This document shows positions 54,235 through 64,000 of a stretch of DNA of 64,000 nt, piece by piece. The stretch's first letter is position 1. Each line of letters begins with the position of its first letter. Made by a program: the position numbers and the translations under genes. The DNA comes from Bos javanicus (taxonomy: Eukaryota > Chordata > Mammalia > Artiodactyla > Bovidae), in the NCBI RefSeq assembly GCF_032452875.1, contig NC_083875.1:78018178-78082177 (forward strand), in the 5' to 3' direction. Below the pieces are notes generated by a model. That model had not been told where the DNA came from, did no database searches, and worked only from the letters and a program-made list of their open reading frames with translations.

Positions 54235-54420
54235 TGTAGGCCCTGGGCAAGGTACTTTTCATTGCCTTTTGTAACGGTAGCTACAGCTTTATGAAGAAGG
54301 TGACGTCACCTCCCCACTTTGGAGAACAGAAGAAATTTGCCAAGAGAACCAGTTATTAAGGGGCAGAGCCAAGATTTTAGTCAAGGTCTCTCTGACCCCC
54401 AAACCAGGCTCTTTTGACTG
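54235..54420 (-). mobile_element. MIR-like remnant, antisense
   Basis: 'tttatgaagaaggtgacgtc', 'atttgccaagagaaccagt' and 'cagagccaagattttagtc' follow an antisense MIR at low identity. Confidence 0.5.
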
Positions 54421-55248
54421 CTGCATCCATAGATTCCATCTCCCCAGGATTTTATTTTTTAAAAGCATCCTTGGAGAGGCACTTTTTAACTTTAACATTG
54501 GCAGGGACTAAAGTAGACCTTGAAGATACAAACAAAAGTGAAGAGCTTCAGAGAGTGCTAGGCAGCCAGCTCCTCGTGGGCTCTCTGCCCGCCCTGGTTT
54601 TGAATGTTGTTATTAGCCAGCACTTTGGAGGCACTTGATATTTACAGAATGGCATCCAGGACTTTCAGCTCCAGGTGGCATTTGGAGGATGAGTCAGAGT
54701 GCTCTCTCTCCAGCACACTTTAAAAGCGCAAGGATGGCTTCAGAACAGCATTGCCTTGGCTTCTCATCCTATGGTGCTTGAAAGGAGAAAGTCACTGAGT
54801 TGTGTAGAAGTTTGAGTGGGACCTCCCTTCCCCCAGCTTGAGATGGAACCTCTTACCCAGAATAGGATAGAGCTTCACAAGCATGCAGGGTTTGCTCTGT
54901 GGCAGCCGCTGTGCTCATTGCCTCTAGGACACTGCCTCTAAATTCTGAGTGGCATTCTACAGGAGAGGATATGGGAGTTGAACCTAGAATTTCTGATTCC
55001 AAAACTCACATACTTTCCTACCAGGGCAATGTACCTCTTCATAAGCACACACCAGAGGCTGAAATGTAGACATCTGAGAATAAAATCTAGAAAGAAAGGA
55101 TTGGTAGAATATATTTGAACATGTTTAGGGGAAATCTTTTAAGTGAAATGCTTTCTGATTGATTACATGGAACAGGTTCTTAGACTTGAGAGACTCTGAG
55201 AGTTTTTTTCTCAATTATGTCCTGAACATGAAGGGTGTAAGCAGTTAA
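54421..55248. other. Unclassified DNA with a MIR remnant
   Basis: Bases about 54888-55030 ('ctctgtggcagccgctgtgc', 'gttgaacctagaatttctg') are MIR-like, antisense. The rest is unassigned. Confidence 0.4.
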
Positions 55249-55456
55249 GAGCAACAGAAGATGAGAGGATGAGATGGCTGGATGGCACCATCGACTCAGT
55301 GGACTGAGCAAGTGGAGTGAGTCTGAGCAAACTATGGGAGTGGAGTGAGTCTGAGCAAACTCTGGGAGATAGTGAAGGACAGGGAAGCCTGGCGTGCTGT
55401 AGTCCACTGGGTCGCAAAGAGTCAAGACACGACTTAGTGACTGAATAACAACAACA
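55249..55456 (+). mobile_element. BovB 3' end, sense, 208 bp, 10-bp TSD
   Basis: 'gatgagatggctggatggca', 'gacagggaagcctggcgtg' and 'gggtcgcaaagagtcaag'. Exact TSD aagcagttaa at 55239-55248 and 55457-55466. A 28-bp unit is duplicated in tandem (55313-55340 and 55341-55368, one difference). Confidence 0.94.
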
Positions 55457-55466
55457 AAGCAGTTAA

Positions 55467-55911
55467 TAGGCGAATGACCTTAGGAAAGAGGTGAGGGGGT
55501 GGAGAGGTGACCCGGAGACAGAGGAACATCAACAGGGTGCGTCCGTTAGCACGTGACCACTGTGGGCAACTGGGGCTTGGTTCTGAGTAGACCCAGGGCA
55601 GACTGTACAGCCCACCTCAGAAATGTCCCGCTGAGAAAACGGCAACCCGGAAGATTAAATCACCAACTTCTGTCCCTCATTAACTGAGGGCCACTTCTGG
55701 AATCTTGACTCCCCTCTGATCTATGAACAGGTATACACAGTTCTGCTGTGTAGAGACTCAGAAAACTGATGGCACATTTAGAAATTGTTTCAGGTGGCCT
55801 CTGGAGCAGGCCAGGGCAGTCATGGTGGGGGCTGCTGACTGCATCTGCCTCCGCTTGTCCCAGTTTAAATGCGGTATGTGAATATAATACTGGAGAAGTC
55901 CAGTGAAACAC
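55467..55911. other. Unclassified DNA
   Basis: About 440 bases, G+C richer than average here. Nothing recognised. Confidence 0.4.
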
Positions 55912-56525
55912 AGTTCCGTTCAGTCGCTCAGTCAAGTCTGACTCTTTGTGACCCCATGAATCGCAGCATGCCAGGCCTCCCTGTCCATCACCAACTCCCA
56001 GAGTTTACCCAAACTCATGTCCATTGAGTCGGTGATGTCATCCAGCCATCTCATCCTCTGTCATCCCCTTCTCCTCCTGCCCTCAATCTTTCCCAGCATT
56101 AGGGTCTTTTCAAATGAGTCAGCTCTTCCCATCAGGTGGCCAAAGTATTGGAGTTTCAGCTTCAACATCAGTCCCTCCAATGAACACTCAGGACTGATCT
56201 CCTTTAGGATGGACTGGGTGGATATCCTTGCAGTCCAAGGGACTCTCAAGAGTCTTTTCCAGCACCACAGTTCAAAAGCATCAATTCTTAGGCACTCAGC
56301 TTTCTTTAAAGTCCAACTCTCACATCCATATATGACTACTGGAAAAACCATAGCCTTGACCAGATGGACCTTTGTTGGCAAAGTAATGTCTCTGCTTTTG
56401 AATATGCTATCTAGGTTGGTCATAACTTTTCTTCCAAAGAGTAAGTGTCTTTTAATTTCATGGCTGCAGTCACCATCTGCAGTGATTTTGGAACCCCAAA
56501 AAATAAAGTCAGCCACTGTTTTCAC
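55912..56525 (-). mobile_element. BovB LINE 3' part, antisense, long open frame
   Basis: 3' end at the left ('agtcgctcagtcaagtctg'). The minus frame is open for 154 codons (56061-56525), with ADFIFWGSKITADG, PVVIYGCESWTLKKAE and LRIDAFELWCW. One substitution gives W where relatives have L in 'FIFLGSK'. 5'-truncated at about 56525, next to 'cacacaactta'. Confidence 0.94.
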
Positions 56526-56646
56526 ACAACTTATTTTTATTATGAGATGATTGCATTATCAATAATGATGTGTTGTGGGTAATCAAAGCTCAGATTTCCT
56601 CTTGCTTGATTAATGGAGAATAAAGTGATAAGGAGGACGTTGTTGA

Positions 56647-56925
56647 GAGAAGGCAATGGCAACCCACTCCAGTACTCTTGCCTGGAAAAATCCCATGGAT
56701 GGAGGAGCCTGGTGGGCTGCAGTCCATGGGGTCACTAGGAGTCGGACACGACTGAGCGACTGACTTCACTTTCACTTTTCACTTTCATGCATTGGAGAAA
56801 GAAATGGCAACCCACTCCAGTGTTCTTGCCTGGAGAATCCCAGGGACGGGGGAGCCTGGTGGGCTGCCGTCTATGGGGTCGCACAGAGTCGGACACGACT
56901 GAAGTGACTTAGCAGCAGCAGCAGC
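56647..56925 (+). mobile_element. Bov-A2 SINE with 13-bp TSD
   Basis: Complete dimer, (cag)n tail. Flanks aggacgttgttga (56634-56646) and aggacattgttga (56926-56938) differ at one base. Confidence 0.95.
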
Positions 56926-57034
56926 AGGACATTGTTGAAACATGTGTACTTTTAAGGTTTTTTTTTTGTTGTTGTTGTTGTTGTGGATCATTTTTAGGGT
57001 GTTTAATGAATTTGTTACAATGTTGTTACTGTTT

Positions 57035-57157
57035 TATATTTTTTGGTTTTTTGGCCAAGAGGCATATAGGATCTTAGTTTCCTGACCAAGAATCAAACCC
57101 ATACCCTGTGCACTGGAAGGCAAAGTCTTAACCACTGGACCAACTGGCAAGTCCCAA
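57035..57157 (-). mobile_element. Short CHR-type SINE, antisense
   Basis: 'ggttttttggccaagaggca' at the left, 'cctgaccaagaatcaaaccc' and 'ggaccaactggcaagtccc' at the right: the tRNA head on the minus strand with a shortened body. Confidence 0.8.
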
Positions 57158-57164
57158 ACCATAT

Positions 57165-57945
57165 GCACTCTGAAACCAGCCAAACTTTTGTCCAGGAAAG
57201 ACTTAAATGGCAGGCCTGAGACTACTCTCCTTACAAAGTGCTGCTTGCAAGGTGGGCCTTTGGCTGGCATCTGAGAACTTGGATTTTGAGAGGGTTTCTA
57301 GCCATTCCCCAAACTGATAAGAATGGCTCACTCAGCTTGAATTGTTTGTGCAAACAACGTGTTTTAGGCTGAACACCTCTTTCCTTCTGGCACTCTGGGA
57401 TTTGGGGGTCTGCTAGGCAGAATGTTCCTCTATCACCAGCCCGAGTAGGACCCTGGCGCTGAGTCTCTTGTGATGACCTAGGCCACATTTCAGAAGTGTT
57501 GTCACAACTCCTTGCTGGAAGAAATAAGAGTGCCCCATGTGACTTAACTGGGAGAGGATTTTTAGACCTTGTGCCTGTTTCTGCTAGACTTTGCCCCGTG
57601 CTTCTTTGGGGTGCAAAATCTACAGACTTTTTGGTTTGTATCCCTCTACTATAATAATGGAGAAGGAAATGGTAACCCATTCTTGTATTCCTGCCTGGCA
57701 AATCCCATGGACAGAGGAACCTGGCAGGCTATTGTCCATGGGGTTGCAATGAGTCGGACACAACTGAGCAACTAACCACCACCACCACCACCACTATAAT
57801 AAATCATGGCCACGAGTATGACTATTTGCTGAAACCTGTGTATCCTTCTGGTGAATCATCACATAAGAGGGTGGTCTTTAGGCCCCCTGACCATCTATAT
57901 AGGCTTATTTTGATAGCTGGCTGTAGTTAAGGATGCCATCCAGTT
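57165..57945 (+). mobile_element. Old ERVL-type LTR, split by a SINE
   Basis: 'ggctcactcagcttgaattg', 'cttctggcactctgggattt', 'gaccctggcgctgagtctc', 'accttgtgcctgtttctgc', 'gggtgcaaaatctacagac', and after the SINE 'atggccacgagtatgac' and 'gagggtggtctttaggcc' match an ERVL-type LTR 3' half as I know it. The exact family is uncertain. Confidence 0.55.
57658..57792 (+). mobile_element. Bov-A monomer SINE with 10-bp TSD in an LTR
   Basis: A single Bov-A unit ('ggagaaggaaatggtaaccc' to 'gtcggacacaactgagcaac') with an (acc)n tail. Exact TSD actataataa at 57648-57657 and 57793-57802. The target is the LTR's ataataaat poly(A)-signal region. Confidence 0.93.
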
Positions 57946-59089
57946 GGGGACTAGGGATAGATTGGGGACAGGGTTTACTGCCAGACACTGAGAGTGTGAA
58001 TGGTAGCCACAAGGTCCAAAGAGCTAAAGACTTGTCAGAAAATGGAACAGATGCAATAAGACTTAGAACATGAGATCTGTGCATGGCCTTAGAAATTGTG
58101 TATCCACTCAACACAGCTCTTGTGGTCTTTCTCTGCCTGGCTATGCTGCCCTACCCACTTGGTATGGCCAACACCCGGCTGCTACAGGTACTGCCCAAGA
58201 GGTGGTCACGTTTTGCAGAGTGTGAACAAGAGATACTTCTTCCCCCTCTCGCCCCACCTCCTTCTGCCATGGAGTTAGCATCACTTATTGATGTAACTTC
58301 CCAGAGGGAGGAAAAGCAGAACCCGTGAGAGCACTTGGTGTGTCCACCAATCTGTTCTCTCGCTAATGCCTGGCCCGGAGGGCAGACTTCTCTGTTGCAG
58401 CCCCTGTGCATGGCTTCCCCTCATCTGCTACGACCAGCACTGCCGCTGTGGACACTCATCACTAAACTCTCTTCTGATTGGTTTGTGCCTGTATGAAATA
58501 TTTTGATACAATCCCTGACCCTATGGCACATCCCCATGTTCATGTCACAAATGTTGTGGCTTTGCTGTCATAGGTGGCAAGGATTGTCTTCTCTACATGT
58601 AGGAAATCTCTCTGAGCTGGGTGCTCCATACTCTGCTTTTGATTTATGAAAGCTGTGACATAAAGGGATTTGGAAAACCCTCTCTAGAGGAGATAGCCCA
58701 GCTTATGCAGCTATTATTTTGATACTTAATCCTAATTTGCCTACCAGAAGCTGCGTATTATTCTGTTTTTACTTCTGTAACAAATCCTAATTCTCCCCCT
58801 GGCAGATGAACAGCTCAGGCCAGCCAGGCCAGAGGCTGTATGCTCAGAGAAGCAGAAAAGAAAAGTACCCTAATAGTTTTTAAAACATCCTGTTACATTG
58901 TACTGAGCTGAATTAAGCATTGGATTGGATGCTGGTCGGATGAACGATACTCTTATCCACCTGGAAGGAAGGAAATGAATAATTACGGATGGGGATTAGC
59001 TTTAGAGTAGTGGTGTGTTCAGAGAGCCATGGAAACTCATAGAACACAACTAACCATATCTGAGGGAGTAGAAAAACAGCAATATTAAT
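57946..59089. other. Unclassified DNA, 1.1 kb
   Basis: It adjoins the ERVL-type LTR and could hold eroded internal sequence, but I see no recognisable gag or pol motif. The 81-codon frame at 58083-58328 has a hydrophobic start and no family match that I recognise. Not called as a gene. Confidence 0.35.
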
Positions 59090-59560
59090 ATTAGCTAAAA
59101 TATATAGCAAGCTTATAATATAGGCGCTGTGCTAAGGACCTTAATTTATTTCTCCTCCATAAACTATGCTGCTGCTGCTAAGTCGCTTCAGTCGTGTCCA
59201 ACTCTGTGTGACCCCATAGACGGCAGCCCACCAGGCTCCACCATTCCTGGGATTCTCCAGGCAAGAACACTGGAGTGGGTTGCCATTTCCTTCTCCAACG
59301 CATGAAAGTGAAAAGTGAAAGTGAAGTTGCTCAGTTGTGTCCGACTCTTCGCGATCCCATGGACTGCAGCCTACCAGGCTCCTCCATCCATGGGATTTTT
59401 CCAGGCAAGAGTACTGGAGTGGGTTGCCATTGCCTTATGGCTTAACTACAATTACTTTTCCATCTCTCAGATGAGGACCTCCCAGGCACAGAGGGGTTAA
59501 GGACCTGTTCAAGGTGGCCCAGCTGGCAGTGGTAGGACGATCAGGGCACAGCAATGTCCA
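59090..59560 (-). mobile_element. MIR SINE, antisense, split by Bov-A2
   Basis: The left part 'ataggcgctgtgctaagga' and the right part 'cagatgaggacctcccagg', 'cacagaggggttaaggacc' make one antisense MIR. Confidence 0.7.
59165..59437 (-). mobile_element. Bov-A2 SINE, antisense, inside MIR
   Basis: (CTG)n at the left, two monomers, linker 'gtgaaaagtgaaagtgaag', 5' end 'gttgccattgcctta' at 59437. The TSD is not clear. Confidence 0.93.
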
Positions 59561-59636
59561 TCTAAGCCATTCTCTCCACTATCTCCATCAGGGAAGGTTT
59601 CACAGAGGATTTGGTGTCTGCTTATGCTACCTTTGG

Positions 59637-59868
59637 GATTCCCAGGTAACACTAGTGGTAAAGAACCCACCTGCCAATGCTGGAGATCAATGCTGGAGAT
59701 GTAAGAGACGTGGGTTCAATCCCTGGGTCAAGATCCCCTGAAAGGGGACATGCAACCCCCTGCAGTATTCTTGCTTGGAGAATCCCATGGACAGAGGAAC
59801 CTGGTGGACCACAGTCCATTGGGTCACAAAGAATCAGACATGACTGAAGCGACTTAGCGCACACAATG
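59637..59868 (+). mobile_element. Bov-tA SINE with internal duplication
   Basis: Head 'gggattcccaggtaacact'. 'caatgctggagat' is repeated at 59676 and 59688. Body and 3' end 'gaagcgacttagcgcacac' complete. Confidence 0.9.
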
Positions 59869-61786
59869 ATAGCTTTTACTTTGAGAGACATGGAACTAAG
59901 GCCCAAGGTCAAGGTATTTGTAGGTTTCTCTCTTGATTCCAGGTACCTTTCACAGTGACCTGGCAGTGGGGTAGGCTGGAGATCTTCCACTGTGTGAAGA
60001 ATCAGAGACCAGATAGAAGACAGAGCAGGAGGTCACCTGGATCCCTATCCCACCCCCACTCTTACTGTCCTTACACCCCTACTCTTACTGGGAGGCTATG
60101 CACAGCTTTGGGCCCAGAGGGGCCAACCTGTAGGTCTCTGCCCCTGTGACTGAAAGGGTGGCAGGGGCAGCTGCCGCTTTGAAAATTTCTTTTCTGGGTC
60201 ATTATCTTAATTTGGGTCCTCCAGAAGCAGATCCTGATAAAGGAAATACAGGAGGGGAACAGAGAGGACAGGGAAGGGAAGGCAGCCAGTAGATGGTATG
60301 TTTTCACGTAAGTTGCCCCTGTGGGCAACTGGTGCCATGGGGAAATGCCACATCCATGCTCAGGGAGCTGGGCTGTTTAAAATTGTGGAGGGCTGCTCCG
60401 GGGGTGTTAATTCCATGGTACTTCCCGGCCTGCTATTAGGTGGCAATGCATGTTCCAAGAGCCTGCGAAAGCCCTAATGCAAATGAATGCAGGTGCAGGG
60501 GTTGGAAGCCAGGCCTCCATGTGGACGGTGACACAGGTGTGGGGCCAGGTGCTCCGCGGCATCTCAAAGGTGGTGACTTGAGTCACGGGACAGCAGTGAC
60601 GATGGACTGGGAAGCCAAGAGTCTGGCTTAAGTGACTCTGGGACCAGAGAAGTCTGTGGCCACGTGGCTCTGCCAGCTGCCTGGGGCATTCTTTCCCCTG
60701 CTTGTACAACACACCCCTCCCTGCTCTGTCTGTCCTTTCCTGGCCAGGTCTGCCAGACTCCAAGAGGCCCCTCCAGTGGTTTCTACCAGTCTCTGAGCAC
60801 TCAGGGCTGATCTTCTTGGAAACGGGTCTTGCCCTGTTGTATCTGCTGTCCTCAGAAGGCTGGGCGGGAGTCCTGCTTACAAGAGCTTTGCCGTCTCAAC
60901 TCTCAGTGTCATATTTCAGCCACAGGGCTGATGGCCTCTGTGGATAATTTAAATTCCTTCCCCTCCCAGTAGCTAAAGCACGAGTAAGTTCAGTGGAGGT
61001 TACTACTCCCTTGCATCAGCAAGCAGCTGTCAGCCTGAATAAGATAATGCCTTCCATGCTTCCTGAGTTCGCTGGGAGACATACATTGTACTGCTCTATT
61101 ATTTATGTGATTGTTTGCAGTTTTTGTTTTCTAAATGCACACAAACGTGCATGTACAAAAGGCTGGAAGCATTTTCATCTGAACATTTTCTCTCCTTGGA
61201 TACACAGGAGTGTATACAAGACAGAGCCAGGCAGACTGACAATGTGTCCCACCCCAACTTTGGGTTGAGGGAAAATGTTTAACTGAAAGCTCCGTTCGTC
61301 CTCTTGGACACGTGTGTCTGTGTGTCTGAGAAGGAGTTCACATATGGAAGTCCTCTCTGAGGCTATCAGTATCTTAGCAAAGCAAATGGACTTGTGTTAA
61401 AGCTCGACTCTGAAAACAAAATGACCGATTTCAGAAACTAGGATAATGGGGTTGAAAGGAATTTTTGGTTTAGAAAAGTGTCATATTGAGCAATGTTCTA
61501 AATAGAACTGCAGCGAGGGTTACCCAGGCTTCTGTGTGTTTCTGTGCAGCTTATACCCTGCAATTCACATTGCATACGATATGAATGATGCCCCTAGAAT
61601 TCGGTACACAACCTGAGCAACCACACACGGAGACCCAGAGGGACCAGTGAAAGACACTTATGAAACTGAGCACTTGGCTATAATGCTGTGATGTTAACCA
61701 ATTAAAACTAGAGGACATCAACTCTTAGCTATTCTTTTTATCTTTCAAAAATTGTTATTTTTATGTCAGCTGTTTTTTAAAAGCTT
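59869..61786. other. Unclassified DNA, 1.9 kb, G+C richer
   Basis: Bases 59950-60950 are the most G+C-rich non-repeat part of the window, with many short frames on both strands (for example 60407-60763 minus) and no CpG-island density. No exon could be supported. An octamer ATGCAAAT is at 60478-60485. Confidence 0.4.
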
Positions 61787-61914
61787 ATCCAGTATTTTTG
61801 CCTGGAAAAATCCCATGAACAGAGGAGCCTGGCGGGCTACAGTCCATGGGGTTGCAAAGAGTCAGACATGACTGAGCGACTAACACACAGACAAACACAC
61901 ACACACATACACAC
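61787..61914 (+). mobile_element. Bov-A 3' part with (CA)n tail
   Basis: 'gtatttttgcctggaaaaat', 'ggctacagtccatggggttg', 'gactgagcgactaacacaca', then (CA)n to about 61917. 5'-truncated. Confidence 0.9.
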
Positions 61915-62109
61915 ACATGGTTACCCATACATGTAACCCGTTTAAAAACTCCTATCTAGCTTAAAGCAAGTCTAATCTTTATCCCTCATATTTAATTTAT
62001 TCAATGTTGTCTCTAAAATCTCTTTGATGCCTAATGAGCTTTTCTCTAAGCTCTGAATACTAAGTACTAATTATTTTCTCTTTAATGTAGAAAGTTGTCA
62101 TTTTGTGTT
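61915..62109. other. Unclassified DNA
   Basis: A/T rich; nothing recognised. Confidence 0.4.
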
Positions 62110-62365
62110 TGCTATAGACCAGCAAGGACCAATAGAACATTCTGTGCTGATGGAAATGTCCTCTATCTATGCTGGTTCATAAGGCAGCCACAAGCCACAC
62201 ACAACTATTGATCATTTGAAATGTGGCTAATGCAACTGAGGAACTGAGTTTTAAATTCTATTTAATATTAATTAATTTAAATGTATTTATTTTATTTTTA
62301 ATTAATTTACATTTAAATAGCCATATATAGCTATTGACTACTATATACGACAGTGCTACCCATGG
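62110..62365 (+). mobile_element. Non-autonomous hAT-type element, near complete
   Basis: 'gaccaatagaacattctgtg', 'tgatcatttgaaatgtggc', 'aactgaggaactgagtttt', 'ttaaatagccatatatagc' and 'cgacagtgct' match the hAT family whose ends are cagcgctg-like. The middle 62255-62325 forms an A/T-rich inverted repeat (atttaaatgt / acatttaaat). No transposase. Confidence 0.7.
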
Positions 62366-62861
62366 TTTCTAAATCTATTAAAGTTATACTGGTCACAGCC
62401 CAAGAGGACCCTACTTAAGAGCAGTAAAGCTGCTTCATTTTTATGCATAATGTGTTCCTAAAAAGCTCTATATATGGAGAGAATTTTTTATATCAAATCA
62501 TGTTTTCCCACTTAGTCTTATTATAATTTCAAGATGGCATTGCCTCTGAAAAATCTTTAATTTCAGCATAGATTGATACTTGAGAATATTAATAATTGCC
62601 TTAAGACACTTCTGATCTTTATCAACATCTTGCTTTTCTATGTCTGCTTTTCCCGGTTTACATTCATCCAAGAAGGTTAATCAAATGAATTATCCAGTTG
62701 TGACGAGTACGGTTAGAAGCATCTCTCTGGGAAAACATGTCAGTGCTCTTGTCTGGGAGCCCACGCCATGCCTTTGTGTTTGTTCTTGTATCAGTTGCAT
62801 TGGCTGTGTTTTTGCAAGCAAGGCCAGAGGTGAAGGCTTGATGTTTTAATTTTTCTGTGCA
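62366..62861. other. Unclassified DNA
   Basis: Nothing recognised. Confidence 0.4.
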
Positions 62862-62925
62862 GGAAAGCTAACACAACCATGTAAAGCAATTATACTCCGA
62901 TAAGAATTAATTAATAAAAAGATTA
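62862..62925 (+). mobile_element. Short L1 3' tail
   Basis: 'gaaagctaacacaaccatgt', 'aaagcaattatactccgata' and an A/T-rich end resemble the last bases of a bovine L1. Confidence 0.5.
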
Positions 62926-64000
62926 ATTCTTTGGGCCAAAGTTATGAGAAAAATAAATAATGCAGTAAAACAACAAAATAGCATAAAGCCTACAGCAGTA
63001 TTCCCTGAATTCAGTTCCTCTTAGAAAGTTGAGATGCTTAACAATAAAGAGGTCTATAATACAAAAACCATTGTGAAAAATTAAGTTAAAGAAAGTCAAC
63101 AGGTTTTTAAATACAGAAATCGTCAGAGGCTTCAATTTATTCACATATTCTATGAATTTTCAAGGTCTCTTATACAATATTATTCCAAATGTATTGGACT
63201 GGGAAATTCTCTCATTACAGAACTGTGGAAACACACAAGTGGTGCCAGAAAAAATTCAATAATATTTGAAAAACTAGAAGTCTTAATATATAAAATAAAC
63301 TAAAATAATAGAGAGTAAATAGAAAAACGAGGGATTGTTATCAGGAAACAGGAACTTATGTTGTTGAGGTCCTACAAATACCTGGCATGTGAGTATGTAA
63401 GACTCCACTACCTTTTCTATTCTTGCATCCCCAGAACAGCCTTACCTACCTATCAGTCCACAAAAATACCTGTAGTAACTACTTCCACCATAAAGAATAT
63501 ATTTAATATAAAATGTAAAATAAAGTATTTCAACCATTAAAAAAAAAGGAAAAAATAGTTTTGTACTCCCAGTGAACACCTGCCCAAAACATAGGCAGTG
63601 GGTCTTCCCTTCCCTTCTCTTCTTGTCACAACCTAGGGGTCAAAAACATTTGAGGATCAATGCCATGATTATGCCATGGGGATAATCCAATCCTAAGCTT
63701 GGGGATAGGGAGGATGGATTAAAGTTAACTCAGCAATGCTGGTCAGGAGCTGGGCTGGCTGGCTGGCTGTAAGACTGTGGAGCAAAACCCAGTTTCTGTT
63801 TTTTTTTTGTTTTTTTTGAGGAGTCTACAATGAGTGCTCCAGGGAAGGCTGCACAAACTACTGCAGAAACCTGGAGGAAGAAGAAAACTAAAAGTAGACA
63901 CCATTTACAGGTCTTCATACTTTTCCTTCAGTGAACATTATGGCCTAATACTCTCATTCTGAGAAATGATGCTCAACCCCAAATAAAAAGCAACGTACCT
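62926..64000. other. Unclassified DNA to the window end
   Basis: A/T-rich, with A-runs near 63540 and T-runs near 63799-63818. No gene, RNA or repeat called. Confidence 0.4.

Noticed and set aside
56061..56525. 154-codon minus-strand frame
   Set aside because: BovB C-terminal part, same segments as the other copies in the window.
58083..58328. 81-codon frame with a hydrophobic start resembling a signal peptide
   Set aside because: No family features, no promoter or splice evidence, and it lies next to an old LTR in unclassified DNA; chance is the simpler explanation.

Overview
This window looks like ordinary nuclear DNA of a bovid ruminant (cattle or a close relative). The evidence is the repeat content. 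There are many copies of the ruminant SINEs Bov-tA, Bov-A and Bov-A2, seven copies of the BovB (RTE) LINE, bovine-type L1 copies, tRNA-Glu-derived CHR-type SINEs, and a solo LTR that resembles the bovine class II endogenous retrovirus family. I found no exon, processed gene copy, rRNA gene or independent tRNA gene that I can support. The open reading frames are short or belong to repeats, so the window is most likely intergenic or inside a long intron. Family names are recognised from memory without a library search. Element ends are good to about 5-15 bases, or exact where a target-site duplication (TSD) is quoted.

Layout. 0-14 kb: antisense L1 carrying a SINE, two MaLR LTRs in opposite orientation around a MIR, a two-unit minisatellite at 8.03-8.50 kb, several SINEs, a perfect 26-bp palindrome containing an RFX X-box at 12.48 kb, and a C-rich tract at 12.83 kb. 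13-22 kb: a hAT > L1 > Bov-tA nest, a 1.7-kb antisense BovB, a second BovB, and an old L1 carrying Bov-A2, BovB and Bov-A2 insertions with 12-bp TSDs. 22-31 kb: a four-layer nest at 23.1-25.3 kb (L1M > MLT1 > Bov-tA > bovine L1), an L2 interrupted by a mariner MITE, and a fourth BovB. 31-42 kb: mostly unclassified DNA with a possible conserved regulatory block at 32.2-32.5 kb. It also holds a CHR SINE whose interior has expanded into about 34 copies of a 24-bp repeat (37.6-38.4 kb). 42-51 kb: a 1287-bp solo class II LTR with an exact 6-bp TSD, BovB in MIR, BovB in L1, and a 533-bp ERV1-type solo LTR. 51-64 kb: sparse old repeats, two BovB fragments, an ERVL-type LTR whose poly(A) region was hit by a SINE, a Bov-A2 in a MIR, and an intact-looking hAT element.

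How the parts relate. No host pathway is encoded here. The functional relationship visible is parasitic: Bov-A and Bov-tA share their 3' end with BovB, whose reverse transcriptase is thought to mobilise them. The nests give a relative age order: MIR, L2, old L1, hAT and MaLR first, then BovB, SINEs and bovine L1. The most unusual structures are the SINE-born minisatellite, the four-layer nest, the X-box palindrome and the two solo LTRs.
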